A stretch of 64,000 bases of DNA from the NCBI RefSeq assembly GCF_002266465.3, contig NZ_CP029427.2, positions 4,280,501 to 4,344,500 on the forward strand, written 5' to 3'. The translations under genes and the position numbers were made by a program. The notes beneath the pieces were generated by a model. The model was not told where the DNA came from and ran no database searches. It was given only the letters and a program-made list of their open reading frames with translations. This stretch comes from Bradyrhizobium symbiodeficiens. GTDB taxonomy: Bacteria; Pseudomonadota; Alphaproteobacteria; Rhizobiales; Xanthobacteraceae. Below are positions 51,682-60,406 of the stretch, piece after piece. Positions within the stretch are counted from its first letter, which is position 1. Every line of letters begins with the position of its first letter.

Positions 51682-52260
51682 ATGCTGAGCGTGATGCGAA
51701 ACGCGGCGGTAGGGGCGCTCATATACGAGTTTTTATTCGACGTTTACCGGCTCATCGAAGCTGAGCGGGGGCATAATCTGTGGCTCCCTGATGAAGACGG
51801 CGTGCTGCGCGAAGCGTTCTGCCACAACTCCACGAGTTGCTGGGAGTGGAGCACTTCCGTCTTGGAGGAGGCCGGCGTCACCAAGACCCTGCAATCGCCC
51901 CCACCCGCTCTCAAGTTCATCAAGCCTGATCCGAACATGAGGAGTGCGTATAGCTACCCTTTGATGACCTTGGAGAAATGTCATGTCGCGGACTTTTCAG
52001 CGTTCGAGACCTTCGACAACTATTGCTACGCAATGTTCACCTTCTGGCAATTAGTCGGTCAAATGTCGGGGCGCGACGATGCCATCAATCTCACCGTTCT
52101 GTCTCCCCGCTTCTTGGAAGCGGTAGCAACCAAGGATGATATCTTCGTTTTCGAGGGCGTCTATCGCGTTAGAATTAGAGAGGATCGCTTCGAGCAAAAG
52201 GTGATGATGCGTTGGCGCGAGATGGATCTGCGCGTTTTTCGACGTAAGGAACACGCGTAG
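51682..52260 (+). CDS. Orphan protein of unknown function
   Basis: A 192-residue protein with no motif I recognise. It begins MLSVMRNAAVGALIYEFLFD and has two cysteines in CHNSTSCWEW (about residues 47-56). Acidic and aromatic residues dominate the middle (FSAFETFDNYCYAMFTFWQL), and it ends VMMRWREMDLRVFRRKEHA. The composition is even and codon use looks coding, but GC content is lower than in its neighbours, suggesting acquired DNA. No signal peptide. It stands alone without a clear ribosome-binding site, so the exact start is uncertain. Confidence 0.7.
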   Translation: MLSVMRNAAVGALIYEFLFDVYRLIEAERGHNLWLPDEDGVLREAFCHNSTSCWEWSTSVLEEAGVTKTLQSPPPALKFIKPDPNMRSAYSYPLMTLEKCHVADFSAFETFDNYCYAMFTFWQLVGQMSGRDDAINLTVLSPRFLEAVATKDDIFVFEGVYRVRIREDRFEQKVMMRWREMDLRVFRRKEHA

Positions 52261-52355
52261 ACGTATGCCACTTCTGAAGCATCAGTTCCGCTTGTGGCCC
52301 CATAACCGGCGTTGAATTTACAGCGGTGGAATCTCCGTTACTGGCGCGTCCGGAC

Positions 52356-53270
52356 CTATGGACTGTGTCGGGCAACGCTGGCTCCACTGTGCCGCCGCGC
52401 GAAGTCGACGAATGCCTTGAATGCGGCGGTCGGGTTGCGTCGGCTCGGATAGTAGAGGCTCAACGGCGACAGGTTGGGCGTCCAATCCTCGAGCACGCGC
52501 ACAAGGCGGCCTGCCTCGATGTCGTCTCGTACGTCGGATTCCATTGCCAGGGCCAAACCGGCGGACGCGAGGACTGCGGTGCGTGCGAGACTCGCCTCGT
52601 CGAGAGTGATGGCGCCCTGGACGTCGATATGGACCGATTGTCCATTCTTCTCGAACGGCCAGCGATGGATCGCGCCATTAGGGAGCCGGACGCGGAGACA
52701 AGTATGCTCGGTGAGGTCCTGGGGAGTTCGGGGCGTCCCATGCGCTTTCAGATAGCTAGGTGTGCCGACCACTACATTGCACCGCAGAGCCCCCAATGGG
52801 AGTGCGATCATGTCGGCCGGCACGAGGTCGGCACTACGGACGCCAAGGTCGAAGCCGCCCGCGACGATGTCAACCAAGCGCCCCTCTGTGACGATGTCGA
52901 TGTGGACCTGAGGGTGAGCGCGCAGGAACGGTAGGACAAGCCAAGAGAAGATTTCCCGTGCCGCTGTAGGAAAGGCGTTAATGCGAAGTGTGCCTGAAGG
53001 CATGGCCTGTTGAGAGCGCGCGAGATCCATCACCGCATGAATGTCTTGCACGGCGGGCGCGACCTGCGCGACGAACTGCTGGCCTGCCTCTGTCAAGGAA
53101 ACGCTCCGCGTCGTCCGGTTGAAAAGCCTTACGCCAAGCGTGCGCTCCAACTTTCCGACCGCATTGCTGAGCGCGGTCGTTGAGACCCCGAGCTCGATCG
53201 CCGCCGTTCGGAACTTACCTCGGCGGGCGACCATGAGGACGGCGCCCAATTCGCTCAGGCTGCTCTGCAC
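52356..53270 (-). CDS. LysR-family transcriptional regulator
   Basis: A 304-residue LysR regulator. The winged helix-turn-helix spans about residues 1-60 (FRTAAIELGVSTTALSNAVG, then KLERTLGVRLFNRTTRSVSL). The effector domain begins SGTLRINAFPTAAREIF. The protein is in the CrgA-like group often paired with SDR or quinone-related genes. It is divergent from the NTF2-like and SDR genes, both now frameshifted, which were probably its targets. The regulator itself is intact. Confidence 0.9.
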   Translation of the reverse strand: MQSSLSELGAVLMVARRGKFRTAAIELGVSTTALSNAVGKLERTLGVRLFNRTTRSVSLTEAGQQFVAQVAPAVQDIHAVMDLARSQQAMPSGTLRINAFPTAAREIFSWLVLPFLRAHPQVHIDIVTEGRLVDIVAGGFDLGVRSADLVPADMIALPLGALRCNVVVGTPSYLKAHGTPRTPQDLTEHTCLRVRLPNGAIHRWPFEKNGQSVHIDVQGAITLDEASLARTAVLASAGLALAMESDVRDDIEAGRLVRVLEDWTPNLSPLSLYYPSRRNPTAAFKAFVDFARRHSGASVARHSP

Positions 53271-53401
53271 ATTGTCCCGATTTTCGTGATGAAACGTTCC
53301 GAATTGTCCTGATTATCGCGCTAGATGTCCATCGCTATCTTGGCTGGCAAGCGCACTTGCAGCCGCTCCAGGCGGCGACCGCAACAAGTAGCACAAAGAC
53401 A

Positions 53402-53730
53402 ATGTCGCTCGAATTACCTACCCCGGTCGCAGCGTATGTGGCTGCGAACGCCCGCCTGGACGCCGATGGCATGCTGAAGCCCTTCCCAGCCGACGCCGTC
53501 CTTCTCGACAACGGTGCCGTTTTTCGGGGGCGGGCTGAAATCAGGCGTTTGCTTAAGGAAGCGGTGGTGCCGCAAAGGCGATCTTTACGCCGGACAACCT
53601 CCGGCACGAGGGCGGTCAGGTCGTCCTCGAAGGTCCCGCCCATGGCGACTTCAAGGGCAGTCCGATCCGCTTCACCTACCGCTTCACGCTCGAAAATGAC
53701 GCCATCAAAGCCCTGGAGATCACGTCATGA
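53402..53730 (+). pseudogene. NTF2/SnoaL-like protein gene, frameshifted
   Basis: The first half reads MSLELPTPVAAYVAANARLD, with GMLKPFPADAVLLDNGAVFR and GRAEIRRLLKEA: a small NTF2/SnoaL-fold protein. Near 53563-53573 the frame breaks. In the next frame it continues AKAIFTPDNLRHEGGQVVLE and GPAHGDFKGSPIRFTYRFTL, ending ALEITS and a TGA at 53728-53730. Adding one base restores a 109-residue protein of normal family length. The true stop overlaps the SDR start as ATGA, so the old operon coupling is still visible. A sequencing error is the alternative. Confidence 0.8.
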
Positions 53731-54514
53731 GCATCGCAGCTGATCCTACAGAGTTCGCGGGCAAGCGCGTGCTCATCAGCGGCGACAGCAAGGGTCTGGG
53801 CCGTGCCACCGTCGACCGCTTTCTAGCGGGCGGCGCCCGGGTGATCACCGCTGCCCGCGGAGCGATGGAGCCTGTCGACAGCGTCGAGTTCGTCCAGGCG
53901 GACCTGACAACTTCCGAGGGTGGGGAAGCACTGGCCAAGGCGGCGCTCGAGCGCATGGGCGGCGTAGACATTCTGGCCCACGTCATCGGCGGTTCGTCCA
54001 CACCAGGCGGCGGCTTTGTCGCTCTCACGGACGAGCACTGGCTCTCCGAACTGAACCTGAACCTTCTGGCCACCGTCCGCCTTGATCGTCTCCTGGTTCC
54101 GCAGATGATCGAGCGGGGCGCGGGCGCGGTGGTGCACGTCGCCTCCATCCAGTCGGTCCTGCCTCTGCCCGAGGCGACGACCGCTTACGCGGCCGCCAAA
54201 GCGGCGCTCAGAACCTACAGCAAATCGATCTCGAAGGAGCTGGGACCGAAGGGCGTGCGGGTCAACGTTGTCTCTCCCGGCTGGATCATACCGAGTCCTC
54301 CGTCGAACTGTTGAAGCGTCTGCAGATCGCCAATGGCGGCACGATCGAGCAGGCACGGCAAGTCGTCCTGGATAGCCTAGGCGGGATTTCCATCGGGCGT
54401 GCGGCAGAACCGTATGAAGTCGCCGACGTCATCGCCTACTTGGCCTCGGATCGCGCTGCCTCGATCCACGGCGCCGAGTTTGTTATCGACGGCGGCACCG
54501 TCCCGACCGTCTGA
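53727..54514 (+). pseudogene. Short-chain dehydrogenase gene, frameshifted
   Basis: The first 187 or so codons encode an SDR: VLISGDSKGLGRATVDRFLA (cofactor loop), ASIQSVLPLPEATTAYAAAK (Ser and YxxxK) and VRVNVVSPGWI. The frame then breaks near 54285-54292 and reaches a stop at 54312-54314. The missing C-terminus continues in another frame as ESSVELLKRLQIANGGTIEQ, then SIGRAAEPYEVADVIAYLAS, ending VIDGGTVPTV. One added base restores a 262-residue SDR. This is the second one-base deletion in two adjacent genes. Confidence 0.8.
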
Positions 54515-54618
54515 TCAAAGGAACTGGTCCACGCTTGGCCGAGTTGGCTTGGCGTGGACAGGCGCCGCCATGGCCTGATTGTTTCAACCTCTCTATCCGG
54601 ACGCATTCGCGACGCGGC

Positions 54619-54672
54619 CTTGCGCTGCTGGTCGACGGCTCGATTGCGCAAGACCGAGTGCGAGGTGACCAC
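54619..54672 (+). pseudogene. Fragment of a TetR-type regulator C-terminus
   Basis: This short stretch encodes ALLVDGSIAQDRVRGDH, matching LVLLVDGSIAQDLVRDDP of the TetR gene at 50904-51515. Twenty bases (54625-54644) are identical to 51351-51370 and the rest is diverged. There is no start, helix-turn-helix or further TetR sequence around it, so it is a relic. Confidence 0.6.
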
Positions 54673-54694
54673 AGCGTTAGCCGCTGTGGCCGCA

Positions 54695-56002
54695 TCACAC
54701 TAGCGATCTCCGCCCTTCGGCTTTGCGGTCGTCGTCCGGCTTGACCAAGCCATCCCGCAACGCGCCGTAGATCGCGTGTTGATACACCGGCAGCGCCCTG
54801 CGGCCGGCGGCGCCGCGGCCGGTCGCGATCGTGGCGCCTGAGTTCGCCGAAACGGGCACTTGATGCTGGATCAGATAGATCATGACAAGATCGTGCACCG
54901 GATCGGCTTGCCACCAGGTCCCGAAGATGCCGGGCCAGGTGATCGAGCCAGGCGCCCCGCACGCATAGGGATTGTCGACGGGATCTTCGGCAATCGAAAG
55001 CCCCAGTCCAAAACCGGATTTCTGCCACAGCGGCATACCCGCAAAAGGAACCTGGCGTTGGGCATCGGTCAGCCGGTTCGTCCGCATCAGTCGAACAGTC
55101 TCAGGCTTCAGCAAGCGAACGCCGCCGTGTTCGCCCTCGCCGAGCAGCATGCGCGCGAACCGGTGATAATCCGGCGCTGACGAAATCAAGCCACCCCCGC
55201 CCGGCGTATAGGCCGGCGGTTCGTCGTACATATCGGGCACGACTTTCGCGAGCCGGCCGCTCGCCTCGTCATATCTGTAGAGGCTGGCGAGACGGCTCCG
55301 CTTGTCGCGCGGAAGCCAGAAGTCCGTGCTGTCCATGCCCAGCGGCGCGAAGATCATCTCGCGGAGAACGCGACCCAGCGGCATGCCGAGGAGCCGCCCG
55401 ATCAGGAAGCCGAGAACGTCCGTCGAATGGCCGTAGTGGAACAATTCGCCGGGCTGATAGGCCAGCGGCAACGTGCCGAGCGCGGCCAGCCATTCGTCCG
55501 GCGTCAATCGATTCATCGCGGGATCGCCAAGCGCCTCCTCATAGGCCTGCTTGAGGGGGCCCTCCGAGAAGAACGCGTAGGCAATTCCCGAACGGTGCGT
55601 CAGCAGGTCCTCGAGGGTGATCTCGCGCTGCGCGGGCACCGTGTCTTCCAGCGACCCCGCAGCATTTCGCAAGACCCTTGGCTCGGCAAGTTCTGGAATC
55701 CAGTGCGATATCGGGTCTGACAGCGCGATCCTGCCCTGCTCCACCAGCATCAAAGCGGCCACCGAGGTGATCGGTTTGGTCATCGAGGCGATGCGGAACA
55801 GGGTGTCCGGTCGCGTCGCCGTCCTCGTTTCGATATCGGACCAGCCCAGCGCCTCGGAGTGAACGATGTCGCCACGATGCGAGGTCAGGGTCACGATGGC
55901 CGCGAGTTCGCTCCGATCGATGAATTGCTGCAGCGCCGGGCCGACCTCGGCAAGCTTTGCGGGATCGAAGCCGCGAACGCGGCCGAGGACATCATCGCTC
56001 AT
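54695..56002 (-). CDS. Serine hydrolase (class C beta-lactamase/EstB family)
   Basis: A 435-residue member of the beta-lactamase-fold esterase group. The nucleophile motif SxxK is S73-M-T-K76 in FRIASMTKPITS. The second motif is Y190 in FHYGHSTDVLGFL, where a Tyr replaces the usual YxN context, as in EstB-type esterases. GAPGSITWPGIFGTWWQADP near the C-terminus holds the third conserved region. No signal peptide, so it is probably a cytoplasmic esterase rather than a resistance enzyme. It lies 11 bases downstream of a periplasmic binding-protein gene on the same strand. Confidence 0.88.
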   Translation of the reverse strand: MSDDVLGRVRGFDPAKLAEVGPALQQFIDRSELAAIVTLTSHRGDIVHSEALGWSDIETRTATRPDTLFRIASMTKPITSVAALMLVEQGRIALSDPISHWIPELAEPRVLRNAAGSLEDTVPAQREITLEDLLTHRSGIAYAFFSEGPLKQAYEEALGDPAMNRLTPDEWLAALGTLPLAYQPGELFHYGHSTDVLGFLIGRLLGMPLGRVLREMIFAPLGMDSTDFWLPRDKRSRLASLYRYDEASGRLAKVVPDMYDEPPAYTPGGGGLISSAPDYHRFARMLLGEGEHGGVRLLKPETVRLMRTNRLTDAQRQVPFAGMPLWQKSGFGLGLSIAEDPVDNPYACGAPGSITWPGIFGTWWQADPVHDLVMIYLIQHQVPVSANSGATIATGRGAAGRRALPVYQHAIYGALRDGLVKPDDDRKAEGRRSLV

Positions 56003-56013
56003 GCAGGGACGCT

Positions 56014-57234
56014 TCAGTCCGCCCTAAACTCGTCGGTCAGGATCGGCCCGAATAGCACCCAGCGCTGCCCGTCAAACTTCATCATCTGGAATTGCTTGTT
56101 GATGCGATAGTCGTCGGGACTGGTGTTGATCGACATTCCCGGCAATCCCAGATCCGGCACGAAGCCTTTGATGCTGGTCGCCTGCTTCATGATGTTGGCG
56201 CGGGTGAGTTCGTCGCCGCATTGCTTCAGGATGTGGACCAGCAGCGCCGCCGTCGAGTAGCCATAGGTGGCAAAGCCGCTGTTGGCATCCTCGCCGGGCG
56301 CGTACTTTGCCATGAAGGCCTTGTAGCGCTTCATGCCCTCGTCATTGGCCCATTGCGGATCGAGCGGATCCTTGCCGTAGTTGACCGAGATAATGTCCTT
56401 GGCATTCTCGAGACCCGCCGGGACCAGCACCTGGCCCACGGCCGTCGCGTTGACCTCCAGGATATGGACGGGCTTCCAGCCGAGCTCCGCCGCCTTCCTG
56501 ATCGATTGCGCGGCGAATTTCGGCGTGGACATGTTGTAGAAGAGATCGGCGCCCGACGCTTTCAGCGTCACCATCTGGGAATCGACGGTCGGGTCGGACA
56601 GTTCGTAGGACAACTCCTTGACGATCATGCTCGTCTTGGCGCCGAGCCCTTCCTTCAGGCCCTTGACGTAGTCTTTCCCGAGGTCGTCGTTCTGATAGAG
56701 GATGCCGATCTTGGCGTTCGGATAGTTCTCCAGGATGTACTTGGCGTAGATGTGCGCTTCCGACTGGTAGTTCGGATTGGCGGAGATCGTCCATGGAAAG
56801 TTCTTGGGGTCGGTGAAGCGCGAAGCGCCGCTTCCAGCCAGGAGTTGCGGGACGCCCTTGGCGTTCAGATATTTCTGCACGGCCGAGTTCGGCGGCGTCC
56901 CGATGATCTGGAACGTCGTGAGCACTTCATCGCTTTCGACCAGCTTGCGCACCTGCTCGACCGTCTTCGGCGGGCTGTAGCCGTCATCGTACTGGATGAG
57001 ATTGATCTGGCGACCGTTGACCCCGCCCTGCTCGTTGATCATGCGGATGTAGGCGGCCTCCGCCTTGCCGATGGCCCCGAATGCGGACGCCGGGCCGCTC
57101 AACGGATTGGTCTGACCGATCTTGATCTCGGTGTCGGTTGCGCCGGTGTCGTATTTCTTTTGCGCAAAGGCGGGCACAGCAAGTGCGGTGCCGAGCATCA
57201 GCATGGCTGCTGCCATCGACTTCAAGCCGGTCAT
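56014..57234 (-). CDS. ABC transporter substrate-binding protein (branched-chain amino acid type)
   Basis: A 406-residue periplasmic binding protein of the LivJ/LivK type. The signal peptide is residues 1-24 (MTGLKSMAAAMLMLGTALAV, cut after FAQ or nearby). The mature start is KKYDTGATDTEIKIGQTNPL, followed by YIRMINEQGGVNGRQINLI, both typical. No permease or ATPase genes lie nearby, so it may serve a transporter encoded elsewhere. It probably forms a unit with the serine hydrolase downstream, suggesting uptake and hydrolysis of an ester or amide. It is divergent from a TetR regulator. Confidence 0.9.
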   Translation of the reverse strand: MTGLKSMAAAMLMLGTALAVPAFAQKKYDTGATDTEIKIGQTNPLSGPASAFGAIGKAEAAYIRMINEQGGVNGRQINLIQYDDGYSPPKTVEQVRKLVESDEVLTTFQIIGTPPNSAVQKYLNAKGVPQLLAGSGASRFTDPKNFPWTISANPNYQSEAHIYAKYILENYPNAKIGILYQNDDLGKDYVKGLKEGLGAKTSMIVKELSYELSDPTVDSQMVTLKASGADLFYNMSTPKFAAQSIRKAAELGWKPVHILEVNATAVGQVLVPAGLENAKDIISVNYGKDPLDPQWANDEGMKRYKAFMAKYAPGEDANSGFATYGYSTAALLVHILKQCGDELTRANIMKQATSIKGFVPDLGLPGMSINTSPDDYRINKQFQMMKFDGQRWVLFGPILTDEFRAD

Positions 57235-57385
57235 GGAGTCCTCCCAAGGCAGCCGGTCATCGCCAGCCGTTGTTCTGCATTGCGCTCACGCCAGCGTGCG
57301 CCGGACGATTGCGGAGTGTTGGCAACTGCCGGAAGCGTGGTCCGACTCCTCGCCAGTACCTTGGGGTCAGGGACAGGTCAAGTTC

Positions 57386-57407
57386 ATTCATTTATCACTA
57401 AATGAAT
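57386..57407. promoter_or_regulatory. TetR operator between binding-protein and TetR genes
   Basis: A perfect 9-base inverted repeat, attcattta-tcac-taaatgaat, in an AT-rich patch of the divergent region between the binding-protein gene and the TetR gene. It is the likely operator of the TetR protein at 57531-58223. Confidence 0.7.
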
Positions 57408-57530
57408 TTAAGTGGCACGACGGCCCACCCGCGGCTTGACCAGGCCGCGCCCGCATCCCATCGTGAAAGTGTGAATCGGCCGGATCAAACGCCGTCCTCC
57501 CGGACGCCTCCGACCAGGACGACGGAGACC

Positions 57531-58223
57531 ATGCCAGCAGCGGTGAAACTCGAGGGACGCCGGACTCGCGCCGAGCAGCGGGCCGCGAGCATGAAGCTGA
57601 TCCTCGACACGAGCGAGGAGCTATTCGCGCAGTTCGGCTATTTCGGGGTGACGATCAAGGACGTCGCCGACAGGATGGGCATCCATCCCGCGCTCATTCA
57701 CTACTATTTCGATGGCAAGAAGGCGCTGTTCGACGCCGTGTTCGAACGCCGCGTGGGGTATGCGGTCACCTTGCGGACCGCCGAACTCGACGCTTACGAA
57801 GCGAGGATCAAGGGCCGGCCAACCGTCGAAGGCGCGCTTCGCGCCTATTACGATGGCGCCTTCGACGTCTATATCAATGACGAGGAAGCCTGGCGCAATT
57901 TCGGCCGCATCTTCGCCCAGGTCAACAACGCGCCCGGCTACGGCGCGGAGAAGATGGAAGCCTATCTCGATCCACTCGTGCTGAGGCTGATCGGCCTGCT
58001 GCAGAAGGCGCTGCCCGACGCCAAGAGCGAGGATTTGTTCTGGGGCTTCCAGTTCACCTCGGGAGCCTATTCGCTGCTCATGTCGCGCACGGGCCGCATC
58101 GACCGCCTTTCGAAGAATCTGTGTCGGTCCGATGATTTCGAAGCCGTTCGCGAGCGCTTCGTGACGTTCATGGCAGGCGGCTTCAACGCGCTCTACAAGC
58201 GGCGCAAAAGCAGGTCGCGCTAG
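57531..58223 (+). CDS. TetR-family transcriptional regulator (next to binding protein)
   Basis: A 230-residue TetR regulator. The DNA-binding domain is RAASMKLILDTSEELFAQFG, then GVTIKDVADRMGIHPALIHY and YFDGKKALFDAVFERR. The ligand-binding half has YYDGAFDVYINDEEAWRNFG and ends with a basic RRKSRSR. I chose the ATG at 57531, preceded by ggag; an upstream in-frame ATG at 57402 would overlap the operator. It is divergent from the binding-protein and serine hydrolase genes, its likely targets. Confidence 0.88.
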   Translation: MPAAVKLEGRRTRAEQRAASMKLILDTSEELFAQFGYFGVTIKDVADRMGIHPALIHYYFDGKKALFDAVFERRVGYAVTLRTAELDAYEARIKGRPTVEGALRAYYDGAFDVYINDEEAWRNFGRIFAQVNNAPGYGAEKMEAYLDPLVLRLIGLLQKALPDAKSEDLFWGFQFTSGAYSLLMSRTGRIDRLSKNLCRSDDFEAVRERFVTFMAGGFNALYKRRKSRSR

Positions 58224-58413
58224 CCGGTTCGCATCGCGACAAAGGCCCGGAAGCAGCAATGGCGTGCACCGCCTTGCGCAACAGTGAGGCGATGCCCTGT
58301 TTTGCCCGACGTGTCAAAAAGGCTCCTGCTGGCCTCACGCGTAAGCCCTTGATCCGACTAACGTCTTCTACTGTGCATGGGGTTGTTTTCGCACTTTTTG
58401 TACGACTGGCCGG

Positions 58414-59787
58414 TCACGCCGCCTGCGACACCACCCGGTTGCGCCCGTCGTGCTTGGCGCGGTACAGCGCGGTATCGGCGCGCTTGAGGACGTCGGCGAC
58501 CGCCTCGCCCTTCTGCTCCAGCGTGGTCAGGCCGATCGAGATCGTGACCTCGATGCGCTTGGTGCCCTTGTGCACCGAGAACGGCTCGCCTGCGATCGAG
58601 CGGCGCAGGCGCTCGGCGACCATGCCGGCGACGTGGAGATCGGTCTCGGGCATCACGATGACGAACTCCTCGCCGCCATAGCGGCAGGCGAGATCGATGC
58701 CTCGGATCGACTTGCGCACTCGCACCGCGAATTCGCGCAGCACGTCGTCGCCGGCGTCGTGGCCGTAATTGTCGTTGATCGACTTGAAGAAGTCGATGTC
58801 CAGGATCATCAGCGCCAGCGGCTTGCCGCGGGTCGCGGCCTGCTCGGCGAGCGTCGCCAGATGGCTCTCCATGTAGCGGCGATTGTGCAGGCCGGTGAGC
58901 GCATCCGTGATCGCCATCTCGATCGAGTTCTGCACGTTGTCGCGCAAATGATCGGTGTAACGGCGGCGGCGGATCTGGGTGCGCGCGCGCGCCAGCAGCT
59001 CGGTCTTGTCGATCGGGCGCAGCAGATAGTCGTTGACGCCGATCTCGAGCCCACGCAGCAGCCGCGTCGAGTTCTCGGGGTCGGCGATCGCCAGGATCGG
59101 CACGTGGCGCGTGCGCTCCAGCGAGCGCGCCTGGCTGCAGAGCCTGAGGCCGTCGAAATTATTGAGGTCGAGCGAGACGATCAGCAGGTCGTAATTGCCC
59201 TCGGCGGCGTGGAACAGCGCTTCCGTCGGGTTCGGCTCGACGTCGATGGTGTGCTCGGCGGCGAGAATCGTCGCCAGCCGCTCATAGGAGGACTCGCGGT
59301 CGTCGACCAGCAGGATGCGGCCGCCCTTGCCGGTGTCGGACACAGCGCTGCGCTCGGGCGCCTGCATGCCGATCTCGAGCGAGGTGATGGCGCGCATGCG
59401 CAGCTCGTCCGTCATCATCTTCAGCCGCGTCAGCGAGCGCACCCGCGCGATCAGCACGACGTCGGAGACCGGCTTGGTCAGGAAATCGTCGGCGCCGGCT
59501 TCCAGCCCGCGATTACGGTCGGACGGGCTGTCGAGCGCGGTGACCATGACGACGGGAATGTGGTGCGTGGCCGGATCGGTCTTGAGCCGGCGGCAGACTT
59601 CGAAACCGTCCAAGTCGGGCATCATCACGTCGAGCAGGATGATGTCGCATTCGGCGCGGCTGGCCATCGCCAGCGCCTCGGTGCCGTTCGAGGCGGTCAT
59701 CACGTCGAAATATTCGGCGGAGAGGCGAGCCTCCAACAGCTTGACGTTGGCAGGGACGTCGTCGACGACCAGGATACGCGCGGACAC
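58414..59787 (-). CDS. pleD: PleD-type response regulator with diguanylate cyclase
   Basis: A 457-residue protein with three domains. REC1 (1-120) has the phosphoacceptor D53 in IILLDVMMPD. REC2 (about 150-270) is an adaptor domain with SLDLNNFDG in place of a standard phosphorylation site. The GGDEF domain (about 290-457) carries RYGGEEFVIVMPE, with an RGID I-site just upstream for product inhibition. Phosphorylated PleD dimerises and makes c-di-GMP, controlling polar development in Caulobacter. It lies 14 bases downstream of divK, the standard pair. Confidence 0.95.
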   Translation of the reverse strand: MSARILVVDDVPANVKLLEARLSAEYFDVMTASNGTEALAMASRAECDIILLDVMMPDLDGFEVCRRLKTDPATHHIPVVMVTALDSPSDRNRGLEAGADDFLTKPVSDVVLIARVRSLTRLKMMTDELRMRAITSLEIGMQAPERSAVSDTGKGGRILLVDDRESSYERLATILAAEHTIDVEPNPTEALFHAAEGNYDLLIVSLDLNNFDGLRLCSQARSLERTRHVPILAIADPENSTRLLRGLEIGVNDYLLRPIDKTELLARARTQIRRRRYTDHLRDNVQNSIEMAITDALTGLHNRRYMESHLATLAEQAATRGKPLALMILDIDFFKSINDNYGHDAGDDVLREFAVRVRKSIRGIDLACRYGGEEFVIVMPETDLHVAGMVAERLRRSIAGEPFSVHKGTKRIEVTISIGLTTLEQKGEAVADVLKRADTALYRAKHDGRNRVVSQAA

Positions 59788-59801
59788 TGTGAACTCACTT
59801 C

Positions 59802-60167
59802 CTATCCGATAAAACGCCGGACCGTCTCAATGAATTTGCCGACCGAGATCGGCTTGGACAAATAAGCCTCGCAGCCGCCCTCGCGGATGCGTTCTTCGTC
59901 GCCCTTCATCGCGAACGCGGTGACCGCGACGACGGGAATGGAACGCAGCTCCGGATCGTCCTTGATCCAGCGCGTCACCTCCAGGCCGGAGACCTGCGGC
60001 AATTGGATGTCCATCAGCACGAGGTCGGGCCGCAGTTTTCGAACGAGATCCAGCGCCTCGTAGCCGTTGCTGGTGCCCGTGGTCTGGTAGCCGTGCGCCT
60101 CCAACAGGTCGCGGAAGAGCTTCATGTTGAGCTCGTTGTCTTCCACGATCAGGACGGTCTTAGCCAT
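59802..60167 (-). CDS. divK: Single-domain response regulator DivK
   Basis: A 121-residue receiver domain. The acidic pocket is ED at 9-10, the phosphoacceptor is D53 in LVLMDIQLPQ, and the conserved Lys is in YLSKPISVGKF. The start MAKTVLIVEDNELNMKLFRD and the IKDDPELRSIPVVAVTAFAM region are characteristic of DivK. It carries cell-cycle phosphorelay signals and interacts with DivJ, PleC and DivL in Caulobacter. It has no output domain. First gene of the divK-pleD pair. Confidence 0.96.
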   Translation of the reverse strand: MAKTVLIVEDNELNMKLFRDLLEAHGYQTTGTSNGYEALDLVRKLRPDLVLMDIQLPQVSGLEVTRWIKDDPELRSIPVVAVTAFAMKGDEERIREGGCEAYLSKPISVGKFIETVRRFIG

Positions 60168-60406
60168 CCCGCCCTCCTGATTGGTCCGCAGACCGGTACA
60201 TGTAACGCCTCAGACGCCGCTTTCCGGCGTTTTGAAAACTGGATTCAAACTAGCCTCAGATTCGCTTGAGTTTCGTTAAACCCGAGGGGCGACTTTATGC
60301 GATGTGGTTTCCAGCTGCTTGCCGGGTCGGAAGACTTGGGGCCGAGACTCGGGCATGATGACCCTAAAGTAGACACCGAAAGTTAACGGAAAGGCAAACC
60401 GTCCCC

